Shown piece by piece: positions 34,608 through 46,296 of a stretch of 64,000 bases of DNA; positions within the stretch are counted from its first letter, which is position 1; each line of letters begins with the position of its first letter. Origin of the DNA: Gerris lacustris (taxonomy: Eukaryota; Arthropoda; Insecta; Hemiptera; Gerridae); the NCBI GenBank assembly GCA_951217055.1, contig OX578280.1:60149633-60213632 (forward strand), in the 5' to 3' direction. A program made the translations under genes and the position numbers. The notes under the pieces are model-generated. The model had not been told where the DNA came from, did not search any database, and was given only the letters and a program-made list of their open reading frames with translations.

Positions 34608-34945
34608 TATATTCTATATAGAAAAAGAAAGTATTGTGATGTCTCGAAAATTCTTTTTGGAGATTTTAATTGTTTATATGTTTTAAAGCCCCCTCAGTCC
34701 AAGAAAGTGGTTTCTAAAGAAATTTTGACTGTTGTTTGTGGAGACTAAAATTCAGTGCCATTTTGGAAGTAATTTGGCATACATGCTCAGAAAAATCGGG
34801 AAATGAATTTTATCTCTAAATGTGTGGGCGCTACCCTCCCAAAAGCTCTGTTTAACGTGAAAAAATTAAATTTTGAAAACAAACCCGACTATTTAGGTAA
34901 AAACAATCTAAAACTTCATTCCTTTTGTATGTAAATCCAATAAGT
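34608..34945 (+). repeat. Family A, 5' part only
   Basis: It contains TATAGAAAAAGAAAGTATTG, GTCTCGAAAATT, GCCCCCTCAGTCCAAGAAAG, ATTTGGCATACATGCTCAGA and CTAAATGTGTGGGCGCTACC, following family A; the GGGAAAAATC and B-box part is missing. Confidence 0.7.
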
Positions 34946-35102
34946 ACAAATTAAACGATAAGGATGTCTTTTTTGTATAAATAAATCACTATAATCATTT
35001 GTTTTTTGGGGGTATTTTAAGTTTTTTTTTAAAAAAAATATGTATAATTTTTTTTTTTTTTTTTAAATAATTAACATATATTTTAATTTTCTCCAGCTAT
35101 AT

Positions 35103-35140
35103 CTTGCCCTAACACTTAGGGCTTCTTCAGCTTGATTTTT
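35103..35140 (-). other. Hairpin preceded by CTGAAGAA
   Basis: On the minus strand, GCTGAAGAAGCCCTAAGTGT-TAGGGC has perfect arms GCCCTA/TAGGGC (35106-35111/35117-35122). It is a weaker relative of the GATG-hairpin motif at 25523; the bases after the hairpin (AAGATA) lack GAAA. Confidence 0.35.
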
Positions 35141-35716
35141 AAATCGTCAGTCGTATGAGTCATTCAATATAAAGTTTGTTATAAATTGTATTTCAATAAA
35201 AATTGTCACACATAATTGAGAAAATTCTTTAAAATATAAAATACTTCTTGAAACTTTTCTGTTTGATTCCCAAAGGAAGACTCTGACATCTTTAAGAATG
35301 TCAGTTCCGCAAGAAATGTTTCTGAGAAAATAATTCACCATCTAGTTTCAGCGTAAAATAAGTGATTCTTTATGAAAAAGCCCAAACAAAATTCTTTATT
35401 TCAAAAAATATGTCTCTGAGTGTGAATGTATTTATAAGGAAATGGACCAGGAACTTCATGAATTAATAATATCGTGCGAGATATTTTTACTGCCAGATAT
35501 TAACTAATAAATTTTCATTCAGTTTTTCATTAGTTACAATGGTGTTTTTTGTTTGTTTCAGGTGTGTTTACTTTGTTTCAACTGTATCACTAAATTTTCA
35601 TGTTTGGTTCGTATTGTACGTTACTATAATATTCTAACAAAACATTTTTGATTAACCTTTTTATATTAAATATTTTATTATTTTTTTATATTATTGTTAT
35701 TTTAGTTGATCATGAA
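35141..35716. other. AT-rich DNA, no feature recognised
   Basis: A 64-codon minus-strand frame (35147-35341) has no recognisable motif. No RNA gene or repeat is recognised. Confidence 0.4.
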
Positions 35717-35750
35717 ACGTCTAGACCCTTTATAGGGTCATCTTTTGTCA
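35717..35750 (-). other. GATG-hairpin motif
   Basis: On the minus strand, AAAAGATGACCCTATAAAGG-GTCTAGACG forms GACCC/GGGTC (35724-35728/35735-35739) directly after GAT. Confidence 0.4.
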
Positions 35751-35816
35751 CGGTTATTCGTTCTAAAATCATAGTAAGATATAAATTAACATTTTAATTC
35801 AGTTCCTTCATGACAA

Positions 35817-36258
35817 TCTATATATACAAAAGTCAACGTATGTTTAACGTGTGTGTGTGTTCTTTATTATACAAATCTACAGTTTTAGTCCGATCTCGAT
35901 GAAAATTTGCACACGACGGAAAATCACTGACTACATGAATTTTCGAAATTTTAATTTTGGTACACAGGGGTACGGGGTGGAAGTAATGAATACCCTTCAT
36001 GATGCATATCGTTAAATAGCTCTTTAAGAGTACAGTAATTGTTGTTATGTACAGTTTTGTCATATTTTTATTTAGGAGGGGGTAAATTTGGGATATTTGC
36101 AAATTATCTTATCAAAGAGGAGGGGATATAGAAATAAATGGGAGGGATAGAATCTAGATATTCTTGCATAGTAAAATAATTTAAATGTTTCTTGATTGTA
36201 GTTTATAAACTTATCAAATTAAAATAACACTCCGTAGCGATGCACGGTATCCAGCTAG
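35817..36258 (+). mobile_element. Non-autonomous Helitron, complete (442 bp)
   Basis: It begins A|TCTATATATACAAAAGTCAACG and ends CCGTAGCGATGCACGG-TATCCAGCTAG|T. The 5' TC, the 3' CTAG, the hairpin CCGT(A)GC-GAT-GCACGG about 10 bp before the end, and insertion between A and T are the Helitron signatures. No Rep/helicase coding sequence is present, so it depends on an autonomous relative elsewhere. Partial relatives: 10280-10424 (3' end), 13365-13650 (5' end), 42880-43135 (inverted interior). Confidence 0.85.
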
Positions 36259-36829
36259 TAATTTATAAAAGCAAAAGCACACTAAATATAAAATTAGTAA
36301 TAATAATAAAAGTAGCTACTGATGCAATTAGCAATATAAAAAGTTAAAACAATTTGTGTGTAAAATATAACTATCTCCATGAGTCTAGGGGGGGTCTTGA
36401 TTTACGTCAAATTTAAAAATAAATATTAACTATTAACAATTGATGTCAATATAACATAGACTCGATCTTAAATTTTTTCTAATGTATAAAAAAACATTTA
36501 TGTATTTACAACAGTAATTAAATGAATATGAATAAGTAGTATCAATGAGGTTGTTAAGAGTTTAAATATTTTAATATTAAATATTAATTATATAATTTAA
36601 TATGTAATAGAAACAATGATTAATAAGTATAATGTATTTGTTTGATTACTGAATTAAGTGGTTCTACTTTATATTATTTCAATAATTAGTTTATTATGCA
36701 GCACAATTAATCAATCAATTAACTAAAATAATAATTTAAAAACATATATTCTAGTTTAATTATATTACCACCATTGTTATTTATGTTAGTTGGCAGAAAA
36801 ATGGAATTTTGCTGACAAGTTTTAAGTTT
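36259..36829. other. AT-rich DNA, no feature recognised
   Basis: No ORF, RNA gene or repeat is recognised. Confidence 0.45.
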
Positions 36830-37018
36830 TACTTCCGAGCCGAAGGCAAGGATAGGCTAAACAAATTTTCTGCAGAGGCGAAGCCGAGTCAGGAAAATTT
36901 CAATGTTAATTACCTTTTAAGGTGTAACCGAAGCAGGCAATCTTTAAACGGTCAGGAATGTTTCCTTTGCTGCATAGTTACATACAATATTTTATCTACT
37001 AACGGCTGAAAAATTACA
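36830..37018. repeat. GC-richer segment and left arm of an inverted repeat around family E
   Basis: TTCCGAGCCGAAGGCAAGGA and GCGAAGCCGAGTCAGG are GC-rich and repetitive in style. 36990-37015 (TTTTATCTACTAACGGCTGA-AAAATT) is mirrored by 38239-38264, on the far side of the family E element. This suggests that family E inserted into, or is bounded by, a second inverted-repeat element. Confidence 0.5.
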
Positions 37019-37179
37019 CTAATTATTATATTCCCTTTTTATATGTATAAAAGATTTAAAGAAATAAAATTTGTAAAAAAAACAAAAAAAAAACACGATC
37101 GTTTGAGTCATTAAGAAAACAAAACAAAGTCAAGATGACTTTAGTGTTGCCTCTTTTATTTTATTAACAGCAGTTTTTT

Positions 37180-37895
37180 AGGGTCCGTAGGCAAAACCAA
37201 GGACCCTTATATTTTCCTGCGTGTGTCTGTCCGTCCGTCCTCTCGCGTGCTCTCACGGCTACACCTTTTGCCCGATCACTTTGAAATTTGGCATGTATGT
37301 GTCTTGTACCTGCCCACATATTTTAAAAATATAGCGACTTAAAAAAAATATTTTTCAAAAAAAACTTAAGGGTTAATTTTTTTTTTTTTTTTCGACACCG
37401 TGAGGGATATCATATGAAAGGGTACGTCGAGCTGATTACAAAAATATATAATTCTTTGGATTTAACTTTGATAGGGCGAGCTTAGGCAAGTTTGAAGTGG
37501 GTGTGAAACATGTCACCCCTTCTATCTCGCTTATGTGATGTGCAAAAAATCTGAAAAATGTGCAAAAATTTCTGAACATTCTTCGACCAAAAGTAAAGAT
37601 ACCACTTTTTTGAAATTTCGAAAAAAATATTACTTTACTTTTTATTGACAAAATACGTGTTTTTATAATTATGGTCTTTTCGATGTATTTATATGGTTGT
37701 AGTCCGGTTTAGTGGCAAAAAAATAATTATCAGATGAGTGTGTTTTGAGAATATCAGACCCTTAGAATGGTTCAAAGTAAGCTTTTTAGCATATTTAAAA
37801 AACACTGTTTATACACTTTACAGTTAAACACTATATAGTGTGGCCTACGGACCCTCGCTGTGTGCTGACTAGCACACACTTGACCTGTTTATTAT
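37180..37895 (+). mobile_element. Family E element, plus-strand copy
   Basis: AGGGTCCGTAGGC (37180-37192) is perfectly mirrored by GCCTACGGACCCT (37843-37855). Conservation with the second copy (47101-47822) continues through a terminal hairpin, TGTGTGCT-GACT-AGCACACA (37859-37878), to CTTGACCTGTTTATT. Inside: GTCTGTCCGTCCGTCCTCTCGCG, TTTGGCATGTATGTGTC, and an inner frame (reverse strand 37436-37651) with FGRRMFRNFCTFFRFF. The frame is conserved with copy 2 but broken in register. The arrangement of TIR plus external hairpin is unusual for a classical MITE; the class is not determined. Confidence 0.8.
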
Positions 37896-38635
<740 letters not shown>

Positions 38636-39257
38636 ATGACTAGTGAACAGCTAAATATTTTATACGGTTAATGCTCGGCTAATTTTCTCGCCACTTATAA
38701 TGTAATGTATTTGAATTATAGTTTTGCCTTATTCAAATAAGGGTATGTATTCCAGCATGTCTAGTTTGTATTGCGGTTTTAGTTAGACCTAGATTTAAAA
38801 CGGCGCAGCGCTATGTAGAATCCCTCTATGATTTACAATGTGCATTTCAGGCCAGGGTTGACTTGTTTAGCTCTGGTCTTTATTAAGACAAACGATCCCT
38901 ATGGAGGTCTAAAGCGGCCGGGTACTGACCACCCTACCTAGTTCTCTAACCTCTCTCAATGCCCTCTTTGAATTTAACCACTATCTGTACCTTCATTTAT
39001 TTTAACTTCTTAATTGTTGGTCTAGCTATAATTAAGTTTGTACTTCACTCTATTTTTGATTGCTCCGTTTTAATTGCCTTAATTTATTTTTATTAAGATT
39101 AATTGATTTTTACGTTATAAATGGCACATTCCTGTGGATATTCACTTTAAGGCTAACCTTATTTCTCCATTAACACCCTTTTGTTATTTTAAAATGTTTA
39201 GCTTTTTGTAAATTAAGGCTTCGCCCTGTGATTAACTGATCTTGTTTACCAATGCGC
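38636..39257. other. Less AT-rich stretch, no feature recognised
   Basis: 38790-38960 is GC-richer than average (AACGGCGCAGCGCTATGTAG, GGTCTAAAGCGGCCGGGTAC) but shows no ORF. It reads like an old repeat. Confidence 0.4.
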
Positions 39258-39283
39258 AAAAAAAAAAAAAAAAAAAAAAAAAA
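39258..39283. repeat. Poly-A run (26 bp)
   Basis: A26 follows a less AT-rich segment and could be the 3' tail of an unrecognised plus-strand retroposed sequence. Confidence 0.9.
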
Positions 39284-39573
39284 TCCCCTGGACAGGTCTC
39301 AATTTCTAAATATTAAATGATGAGATTAGTGATTATAGTTGACGAAAACTCTTTATTTCAACGTTACAATATTTTGTATAATATTTCTAACAATTGTATA
39401 ATATCAACTGTTTGTTCAAGGGGGCATGGAGCCTTACCTGGCCACAAATCTGGAATAAAAATAAGGAGCAATGATAACGTCTTTGAGCGGACTGTAGGTT
39501 ATAGATAATGATGATATAATACAAGTTGATAATAGATAATATAGGGTTGTAGTAAGTCATTGATTGTCTAGGG

Positions 39574-40391
39574 CAGGGGTTCCCAACGGGGTCCAGGTGG
39601 ACCCCTTGGGGGTCTATGGAAATTTAAAAGGGGTCTATAGTATTCCAGGGTTCTATTGGGGGTCGTTGATAAATTTAAATGGTTTGAATATTGATTATTT
39701 CAAGAATCCAAAAGAAAAATTTGCGTATAATTTCTTAAGCCGTCAAATTCTGTAAATAATGCTGGTGGATTAGAAGCCTCTTAAAATATTTCTTTATCAC
39801 TTAAAAAGCCGGATATCCAAAAACTGTTATGAAAATGAACCCTGGGCCTAATTACTCCATAAAACGTTGTATTGATGAAATGACAGAGGATGCTAAAAAA
39901 TCCCTTGATTTGTGAATTGCAAAACAGTGAATTTTCTGTTCGATTATAGCTCCAGATAAGGAGAAACTGTTACAATGTATGCATGCAAACTGTGGATTTG
40001 AAAATTTGCACTGAACACTTTAAACAATTAAAAGAAGAAATATGTTACGTTAGCTATAGTGATTATACGATGATAGGTAATTTCAGGTCAAATATTAAAA
40101 AAAAAAAATCAATATATCACACAATGACCACATTAATAAAAATCGAACTACTGTCCAATGAAAATATCCATATATCTGAAATCTTATATAAACCACTTTT
40201 TTCTTTTTTTTTGTCAACCAATTTTTTGTCCAAGTTCTTAGCACAAATTGTTATATTTAAGATTTTTAAGTGCAATTTTTAGTATTCTGCTATAATTGTA
40301 TGCTGTATATTAATGGAAAAATGCAAGGGGGTCGATAAAGAATTTTTTTTAAAAAAAGGGGTCGATGAAGGAAAAAGGTTGGGGACCCCTG
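39574..40391 (+). mobile_element. hAT-type DNA transposon relic (818 bp)
   Basis: The ends CAGGGGTTCCCAACGGGGTC and GGTTGGGGACCCCTG are inverted and of hAT type. The flanks GTCTAGGG (39566-39573) and GTACCTAGGG (40392-40401) are compatible with a decayed 8-bp target duplication. Terminal G-rich direct repeats (TTGGGGGTCTATGG; GGGGTCGATAAAG and GGGGTCGATGAAG) surround a decayed coding interior. It is far shorter than an autonomous hAT (several kb), so it is an internally deleted copy. Confidence 0.8.
39829..39915 (+). pseudogene. hAT transposase remnant
   Basis: An open frame of 28 codons contains NYSIKRCIDEMTEDAKKSL. It resembles the segment RRI.DM.EDI...L that precedes the catalytic region in hAT transposases of the SCAND3/ZBED5 type (recognised from memory, not searched). 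A TGA ends the frame at 39913-39915 and the following sequence has several stops, so it is dead. The frame at 39983-40282 is probably the decayed continuation. Confidence 0.55.
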
Positions 40392-40439
40392 GTACCTAGG
40401 GTAATTCATTAACTATTGAGGTAAAATTTAACTAAGGAT

Positions 40440-40740
40440 TATTAATCAATCTTCAGCTTTTATTTAACTTGCAATGTTTGTATGTAAGTATGTATGTATG
40501 TTCGGGTCAAATCTTGCAACTTATTTAAGGCAGTTATCCTCAACCGATTAAATTGAAATTTTTGCATACACGTTTAGTTTGGATGACATTGCATGGTTAG
40601 CTTAGTGACGTCATTTTAAATCCAATATGGCGGACAGCCCAAGATGGTGGTCTAGCTATTTTTTAAGTACGCCCATAACATGGGTATCAAATGAAAGAGT
40701 TTGCTGAGAAGATACGAATAAAAGCTTGTTTTTAAAAATG
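40440..40740 (-). repeat. Family K, inverted copy
   Basis: ATCCAATATGGCGGACAGCC, TAGCTATTTTTTAAGTACGC and ATGGGTATCAAATGAAAGAG mirror the blocks at 7331-7540. The left part contains a (GTAT)n-like stretch (TATGTAAGTATGTATGTATG) and GATTAAATTGAAATTTTTGC, the sequence style of the shared module. Confidence 0.65.
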
Positions 40741-41289
40741 TTTATTTAATAAAATTATTTACTTTAATTCTGAACGTAGTTAGATTAGGAATAAAAGTGA
40801 TGTAAGGAAGATTTTTTTTTTTATATATATATATATATACAAATCTACAGTTTTATCATGTGCTTGATTTTTGAACACTTGAACTTCGAAACAAGAGAAG
40901 GAAACTGTTCGACCACTTCTATTAGTAATCATCAGTGAACTAATATGTATCGAAGCCGGTTTGTATTAATAGTTTTTCGGTGATGAACTGATGAATTATG
41001 CTTTAAACATATTCACTAACAGTAGCACACTCGCTTCCATGAAGTGAACTGTAATGTTGAGGTCTACTTGCTTGTATGTTGGAGTTGGATTTGGCAAATT
41101 GATGAATTTACGATTTACGTCATAAGATGAACGTTATTGAACTGACTTAATTCTATTTTCATTTTAAGTTAAACTCGTGAACTGTCTCCAGGAGATGTTA
41201 GTTTCTGGATGTGACAGATATCAAACTTTTTATCTTGGTTCCTCCTGCTCCCAAATTAAGTTACCTTCAACTTCTTGTTTATTTTTAAC
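40741..41289. other. No gene; Helitron-like phrase at about 40830-40860
   Basis: TATATATATATACAAATCTACAGTTTTATC resembles the Helitron 5' region (compare 35820-35890) but stops there. The rest shows nothing recognisable. Confidence 0.4.
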
Positions 41290-41690
41290 AATCTGTTATA
41301 AGTTATTTAAAGGGGAATCGATATTTTCGTAAAACATGACAAGGTTAGGAATATTAATAGGCTTTGAAAAAAGCAATTCTGACGCTACTCTCCAAAAAAT
41401 CTGAAGAAGAGTGAAAAAAAAATCCTCAAAAACGGTTCCGACGATTTTGATTAAAAATTCTAAAATGTATAGTCCATTTAAATACAAATCTAACGATATA
41501 AGAAGTTTTCCCGGGAAAAATCTAGTTCCTGACAAAATAGCTTTATATACGGGTGGAAAGAGGCCTGGTTCGATTCCCCGCCGAGGAGAAGATATTTTTA
41601 TGAAATTTAATAAATGGAAACCACTGGGCTAAGTAATAATTATGAACTGGTATATGAGGAAGTTTGAGCTGTCTCGGACCGATTTTTTTA
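41290..41690 (+). repeat. Family A, truncated copy
   Basis: It contains CGACGATTTTGATTAAAAATTC, AAGTTTTCCCGGGAAAAATC, GTTCGATTCCCCGCCGAGGA (B-box-like, 41569-41588) and TATATGAGGAAGTTTGAGCT with TCGGACCGATTTTTT. The 5' end block (TTTCTCATATAAAGAG) is absent. Confidence 0.75.
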
Positions 41691-42421
41691 TGGGTTTTGC
41701 GATTTTAATAATGTCTTTTAATCAGCTATATTTTGACCCTCACTAGGGCATAATCATGATCATGAATTATTTTTCACCAATTTGTTGGTTACGCAGTTCT
41801 TTTATTTATTTTATTATATCGATTTCTTTCGTGAAACTAATGAGCGTAATTATTTACCTAAACCATTACATTAATATATCTTAACATAAAATAAAGTAAT
41901 AACGCGGTAACTATGAGGCAACCGGGTATAATATAAAAGTAATTGAATGTATTCATATATAATAGATATTTTTAAGTTATTAACTCAATACACTGGTTAA
42001 GAAGTAATTACAGTTAGTTGTACGAGTTGTGTCAAGTAATTTTGTTGATTAGGTATGCTTATACGAGGGATAGATTTTATTTTATAATGAAGTTTATATT
42101 ATATAAATCTCTAAAGTTTGGATTTCTATTAGTAATCTAACCTCCAAAACGAGTGTAATAATTGTAGAAAATAACATATTCAACATTTACCCTCGCTAAA
42201 AATAGAAACAAAAGATATTCTATTGTTAGGCGGATGATTTCACATTTTTTCGCGTTACTGCAGGCTTCGCTTACAATTAGATAATTATGCCACAATATCC
42301 TCCAATTTGAAATAATCAACCAGATCTGATATTATGAAGGCATAATAGCCAAGAATGCTTAAGAACATTAAATGTGTTGCTGGTTAGGGAACTGCATGCA
42401 CATGGTTATAGAAAAATTAAT
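41691..42421. other. AT-rich DNA, no feature recognised
   Basis: No ORF, RNA gene or repeat is recognised. Confidence 0.45.
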
Positions 42422-42494
42422 TGTTTCCGCCCAGGATCGAACTGGGGACCTTCTGCGTGTTAGGCAGATGTGATAACCGCTACACCACGGAAAC
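42422..42494 (-). tRNA. tRNA-Val(AAC)
   Basis: Identical over all 73 nt to the gene at 32315, including anticodon AAC and discriminator A. On the minus strand the 3' flank is ATTAATTTTT (A-run at 42412-42416 on plus), giving a Pol III terminator. This flank type (AATTAATTTT) is shared with 49081 and 56109, so these three form a second flank class. A plus-strand open frame across it (42421-42648) is an artefact. Confidence 0.97.
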
Positions 42495-42879
42495 TCTACT
42501 TATTGTCATACTCCATATTCCATATAAAATAATTATATTGTTACGTTACAAAATAATATTTTATTACATATTATTTAGTTTCAAACGTTATATTTCAGTT
42601 GTGTATTCATGTTATACTATTAAGTTGGTTTTTATAAATATCTTTTAAAGTAATATTAATATTGTAATTATTATTATTTTCTTTGTTCATGGAAAATTCA
42701 CTGCGTAAAAGTTATAGTAGGTGTGCAATGCAGTTGTCTGCTTGCAATATTGAGCTGAGCGTCCATTTTAATCTTAAACATTAAACATTTTTTATTTATA
42801 AACAGCTAAAATCGGATCAAAAATAGTAATATTTCTAATTTTAAATTAAAAAGTATTTTTTTCTGTTTTTATATTTTAC
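42495..42879. other. AT-rich DNA, no feature recognised
   Basis: No ORF, RNA gene or repeat is recognised. Confidence 0.45.
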
Positions 42880-43135
42880 CCCTCTCTTAAATGAAAATAT
42901 GACAAACGTGAACATAGCAACAATAACTGTACTCTTAAAGAGCTTTCCAACGAAATGCATCATGAAGGGCATCTACTATTTTAACTTTTGCACCACGTAG
43001 CCCTGTATACCAATTTGGACAATTTCAGATTTATAACATTCTGTGGTTATTCACCCTGCCGAATTTTGTGCGGATTGGTTCAGCCGTTCAAGAGGAGTAT
43101 TTGTCCAACCAAATGCAAAGTGTAGTATAAGTTAA
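42880..43135 (-). mobile_element. Helitron-related fragment, inverted
   Basis: ATGAAAATATGACAAACGTG, AACAATAACTGTACTCTTAA-AGAGCTTTCCAACG and ATGCATCATGAAGGGCATCT are the reverse complement of the Helitron interior at 35920-36085. TGCCGAATTTTGTGCGGATTGG corresponds to the module region. Neither terminus is present. Confidence 0.7.
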
Positions 43136-43149
43136 TAACAAGTGCACTA

Positions 43150-43440
43150 GTTTTTTCTAAGACTGTAAACTTCTTTACACACTCATTTATTTAACTTCAC
43201 TTGTCTCCAAATTTTTTACCCTAAATTTTACTCACTCGAATAGCTAGAAAGATGAAACAAAAGCACAGATTAGGTATTTACGATGACAACACAATAATCA
43301 ATTTAGTAACTGAATGAATTAACTATTATTTAATTTATTTGTTTTTCTCCAAATCTTGTAACTTAAATTTGACTCTCTCGACTAGCTAGAAATATGAACA
43401 TCGCATAGATTATGTGTTAATTAATTAATTTTGTTGAAAT
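43150..43440. repeat. Imperfect tandem duplication related to 3481-3840
   Basis: CTTGTCTCCAAATTTTTTAC...ACTCGAATAGCTAGAAAGATGAA (43200-43258) recurs as TTTCTCCAAATCTTGTAACT...CTCGACTAGCTAGAAATATGAA (43343-43399). The same phrases occur near 58670-58725. Confidence 0.6.
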
Positions 43441-43518
43441 ATCTATTGAAATGATTGAAGTTAGAAACTCTATAGAAGATAGTATATTTATTTTAGTTTA
43501 GATAGAGATAAAAGTAAG

Positions 43519-43591
43519 TGTTTCCGCCCAGGATCGAACTGGGGACCTTCTGCGTGTTAGGCAGATGTGATAACCGCTACACCACGGAAAC
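43519..43591 (-). tRNA. tRNA-Val(AAC)
   Basis: Identical over 73 nt to the gene at 32315, and it shares that gene's flanks as well (AAAAGTAAGT before, TCTGCT after on the plus strand). The A-run at 43510-43513 provides the Pol III TTTT terminator on the minus strand. Confidence 0.97.
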
Positions 43592-44474
43592 TCTGCTTTA
43601 GATAAAACTCATAAAGATTAATCGCGGTCATAATTAAAACTACAATTATTTTAGTCTACCATTTTTACTTTTTATTTTATTTTACTTTTCTCCTTATAAA
43701 TTATTCGTTTCTATTTTTTATTCTTTACATATAATTTTTAATCAAACTATTATGTATAAATGTATATAAGATATCTTCCCCATAATTGTTCTTAATTTTT
43801 TATTTTAAGTTCTTTTCTTTTGAATTTGTATAAGAGGGTCTACTTTTTTGTAGGTACATACAACAAAAATTTAATTTTTTTTAAATGTAGGTACTGTTAA
43901 ATACTATTACGTTGCATTTTTTTAAGAAAAAAATTATAATCAGGGGATATAATGTTTTTGCCGTTTTAAATAATAATATTATTTGACCATCCAAAACCTC
44001 TTTATTACTTTAGCAGTGATAGGCGTTAGGAGTCAGCGAGTTGACTCTTATCAGCTTTATATTTTGGGTGCATTGTTATCTATTTTAAGAAATACAGAAT
44101 ACACATGTGCTTCAATCGGCTGTACAAATGTATCAGCAGAGATAGATAGAGATAATATGGTGGCAGCGGTAGCATTACAGTTGTATCATAGTTGCATAGT
44201 TTCACCATAGTAGCTTCTAATAGTAACACTTTTTACGACTTCCAAAGTAAATTATTCCAATTATAATGTAATATTACTACATATTTTGGTGAGGATAATC
44301 AACCACAATTTATATCTGCACCTTCTAAACCTTTCTTGGTTTTTATTTCTTCTCCTTATTGTGAATAAAATAATATAGCTAGTACTAGTTCAATTATACA
44401 CACCATACTTACGTGTTTTTAATGTTTAAGTTTGTTTATTAATATTTTTGTATTATAAAATTGTTTAACTGCTG
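43592..44474. other. AT-rich DNA, no feature recognised
   Basis: A 75-codon plus-strand frame (43983-44210) has mixed composition and contains several Cys residues, but no recognisable domain, so it is not called. No other feature is recognised. Confidence 0.4.
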
Positions 44475-45777
44475 GGGTCTTTTCTGTTACCCCCCACTCC
44501 TACCGGGCGCTTTTCCGCATATACAGGATTGCACCCATCATTTTTTATGGGGCATTCGTATTTTCCACAACTGTCTAGTGCACAAAAAGCAAAAAAAAAA
44601 TACGCGTTAGGTTGATCACCTCATTGTTTATTGATATATATACATAAATACTTTTTTGAACTTGTCCAAACCTATGATCAGCAGATATTGGTGTTATCTC
44701 ATTAGATTTGCAAGGAAAAATAATCAGTCTACTAGGTATTAGTATAATACATAGTTTATTATAATTAATTGTGAGTTTTTTAACCTTTCACATTCTACAC
44801 AGTTGTCTGCTAAGGCAGACAGCCATAAAAGTTGCAGGGTGCAACCCTGTATACGCGAAAACGTGCCCGGTAGGAATGGGAGGGGAATAACAGAAAAACA
44901 AGTAAGGCGCGCTTCATGTAAGTACGTGGGGTGATAATCGCCGGTTTCTGTACATTAAAGTTAAAATTATTAAGTGTAATTTAATTACACTAATTTATAA
45001 TACTATTTCCCCTTTTTATACTAATTTTAATACTAATTTAATATTCTTTTTCTACTCTTCAAGACCTTTAAATTGATGTATAACATGTTATGGTAACTAA
45101 AACAATGTTTTATCACCCGCCATATTGGGCGCCATCTTGAAACGTTTAAGTGTAAAATTTTAATAATTGCATATTCTTTTTCTACACTTCAAGACCTTTA
45201 AATTGATGTATAACATTTCATAGTTATTAAGAACTTTTTTTAGTCGCCCGACATATTGGCCGCCATCTTGAAAATATTAAGTGTGAAATTTTTATAGTTG
45301 CATATTCTTTTTCTTCATTTCAAGACCTTTAAATTGATACATAACATGCCATGGTGACTAAACATTTTTTTTTGTCGCCCGCCATATTGGCCGCCATCTT
45401 GAAAATATTAAGTGTGAAAAATCCAAAATGGGTCCAGTTGTCTCAAATGCCGAGATGCACCTGTGTGCCAAATTTCATGTTCCTAGCTATAGTAGTTTAT
45501 GAATTGAAACAAGCAACGGACAGACAGACAGACAGACAGAAAGAGCCGTTATATAAGGTTTCTATTCGTACTTTGTACAGAAACCTAAAACCAAGTATTT
45601 ATGTATATATATAAAAAAATAATGAGGTGATCAACCTAACGCGTGGTTTTTTACTTGTTGTGCATTAGACAGTTGTGGGAAATACGAATAATCCATAATA
45701 GTTGAAGGGTGCAACCCTGTATATTATGCGAAAATGCGCACGGTAGGAGTGGGGGGGGGGGATAACAGACAAGACCC
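44475..45777. mobile_element. Composite fold-back element with inverted ends of about 183 bp
   Basis: The left arm 44475-44656 begins GGGTCTTTTCTGTTACCCCC and carries CACTCCTACCGGGCGC, CAGGATTGCACCC, CACAACTGTCTAGTGCACAA and CGCGTTAGGTTGATCACCTC. It is mirrored by the right arm 45594-45777 (GAGGTGATCAACCTAACGCG, GTGCATTAGACAGTTGTGGG, GGGTGCAACCCTG, GGTAGGAGTGGG, AAGACCC). An extra arm copy in right-arm orientation lies at 44798-44902. The 0.9-kb middle is mainly family G tandem repeats, so the element has either captured family G or been invaded by it. No transposase is seen. Confidence 0.85.
45041..45541 (+). repeat. Family G tandem array inside the fold-back element
   Basis: Units of about 130 bp start at 45041, 45171 and 45302 (ATATTCTTTTTCTAC, TTCAAGACCTTTAAATTGAT, CCGCCATATTGG(C/G)CGCCATC). 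They are followed by the module AGATGCACCTGTGTGCCAAA-TTTCATG and the tract ACGGACAGACAGACAGACAG. In translation: RCTCVPNFMFLAIVVYELKQ then ATDRQTDRQ. Confidence 0.85.
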
Positions 45778-46296
45778 ATAGCTCTCTTGCTGTCATGGTT
45801 ATTTGATTATTTGATCAAAGAGTTTCTGTTTGAATGTGATGATATGCTTGGGCAAGCATGGGATTGTTTGCTTTAGCCTGATATGGTCTTGTGAAGAATG
45901 CCTAGTAGTGTAGGGTTGAGAGTCTTTAGGGATGTACCTGAGGGTCAGGACATTGCTCCCCTCTATATTTATCTGCGCCCCTTGCCTCTAGGGTCTCGTC
46001 TCAGTAGGATCTAGGATCACCAAGGTAAAAGGTCCTTGGTCCTTTTAGTACGTGATCTTTTTTCTGCCCCTACTCGTGTCCACTTCCTTTAAATCTATTT
46101 CCTCTTTTCCTTTGACATGACATTTATTTTCCGAAAACCGAGTTGGTTGTTTGAATTGAACGGATATTTCGCTAAAACTAACTCAAAAGACTTTCAGAGA
46201 AATCCTAATACTATTGCCCCCCTAATTATATTTTTGCTACTAAGGTGGTCATCACTTGCATCCAAGTTGTCCGCTTTTAGGCACTTATTTATTTTT
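45778..46296. other. No feature recognised
   Basis: A relatively GC-richer stretch (45880-46060) has no recognisable gene. ACCAAGGTAAAAGGTCCTTGGT at about 46020 is a short inverted pair. Confidence 0.4.

Noticed and set aside
42421..42648. 75-codon ORF beginning FPPRIELGTFCVLGRC
   Set aside because: It is the antisense reading of a tRNA-Val gene; such tRNA-derived peptides are common false predictions.
43983..44210. 75-codon Cys-containing ORF as a possible exon
   Set aside because: The composition is slightly more balanced than neighbours, but there is no recognised domain and no convincing splice signals around it.
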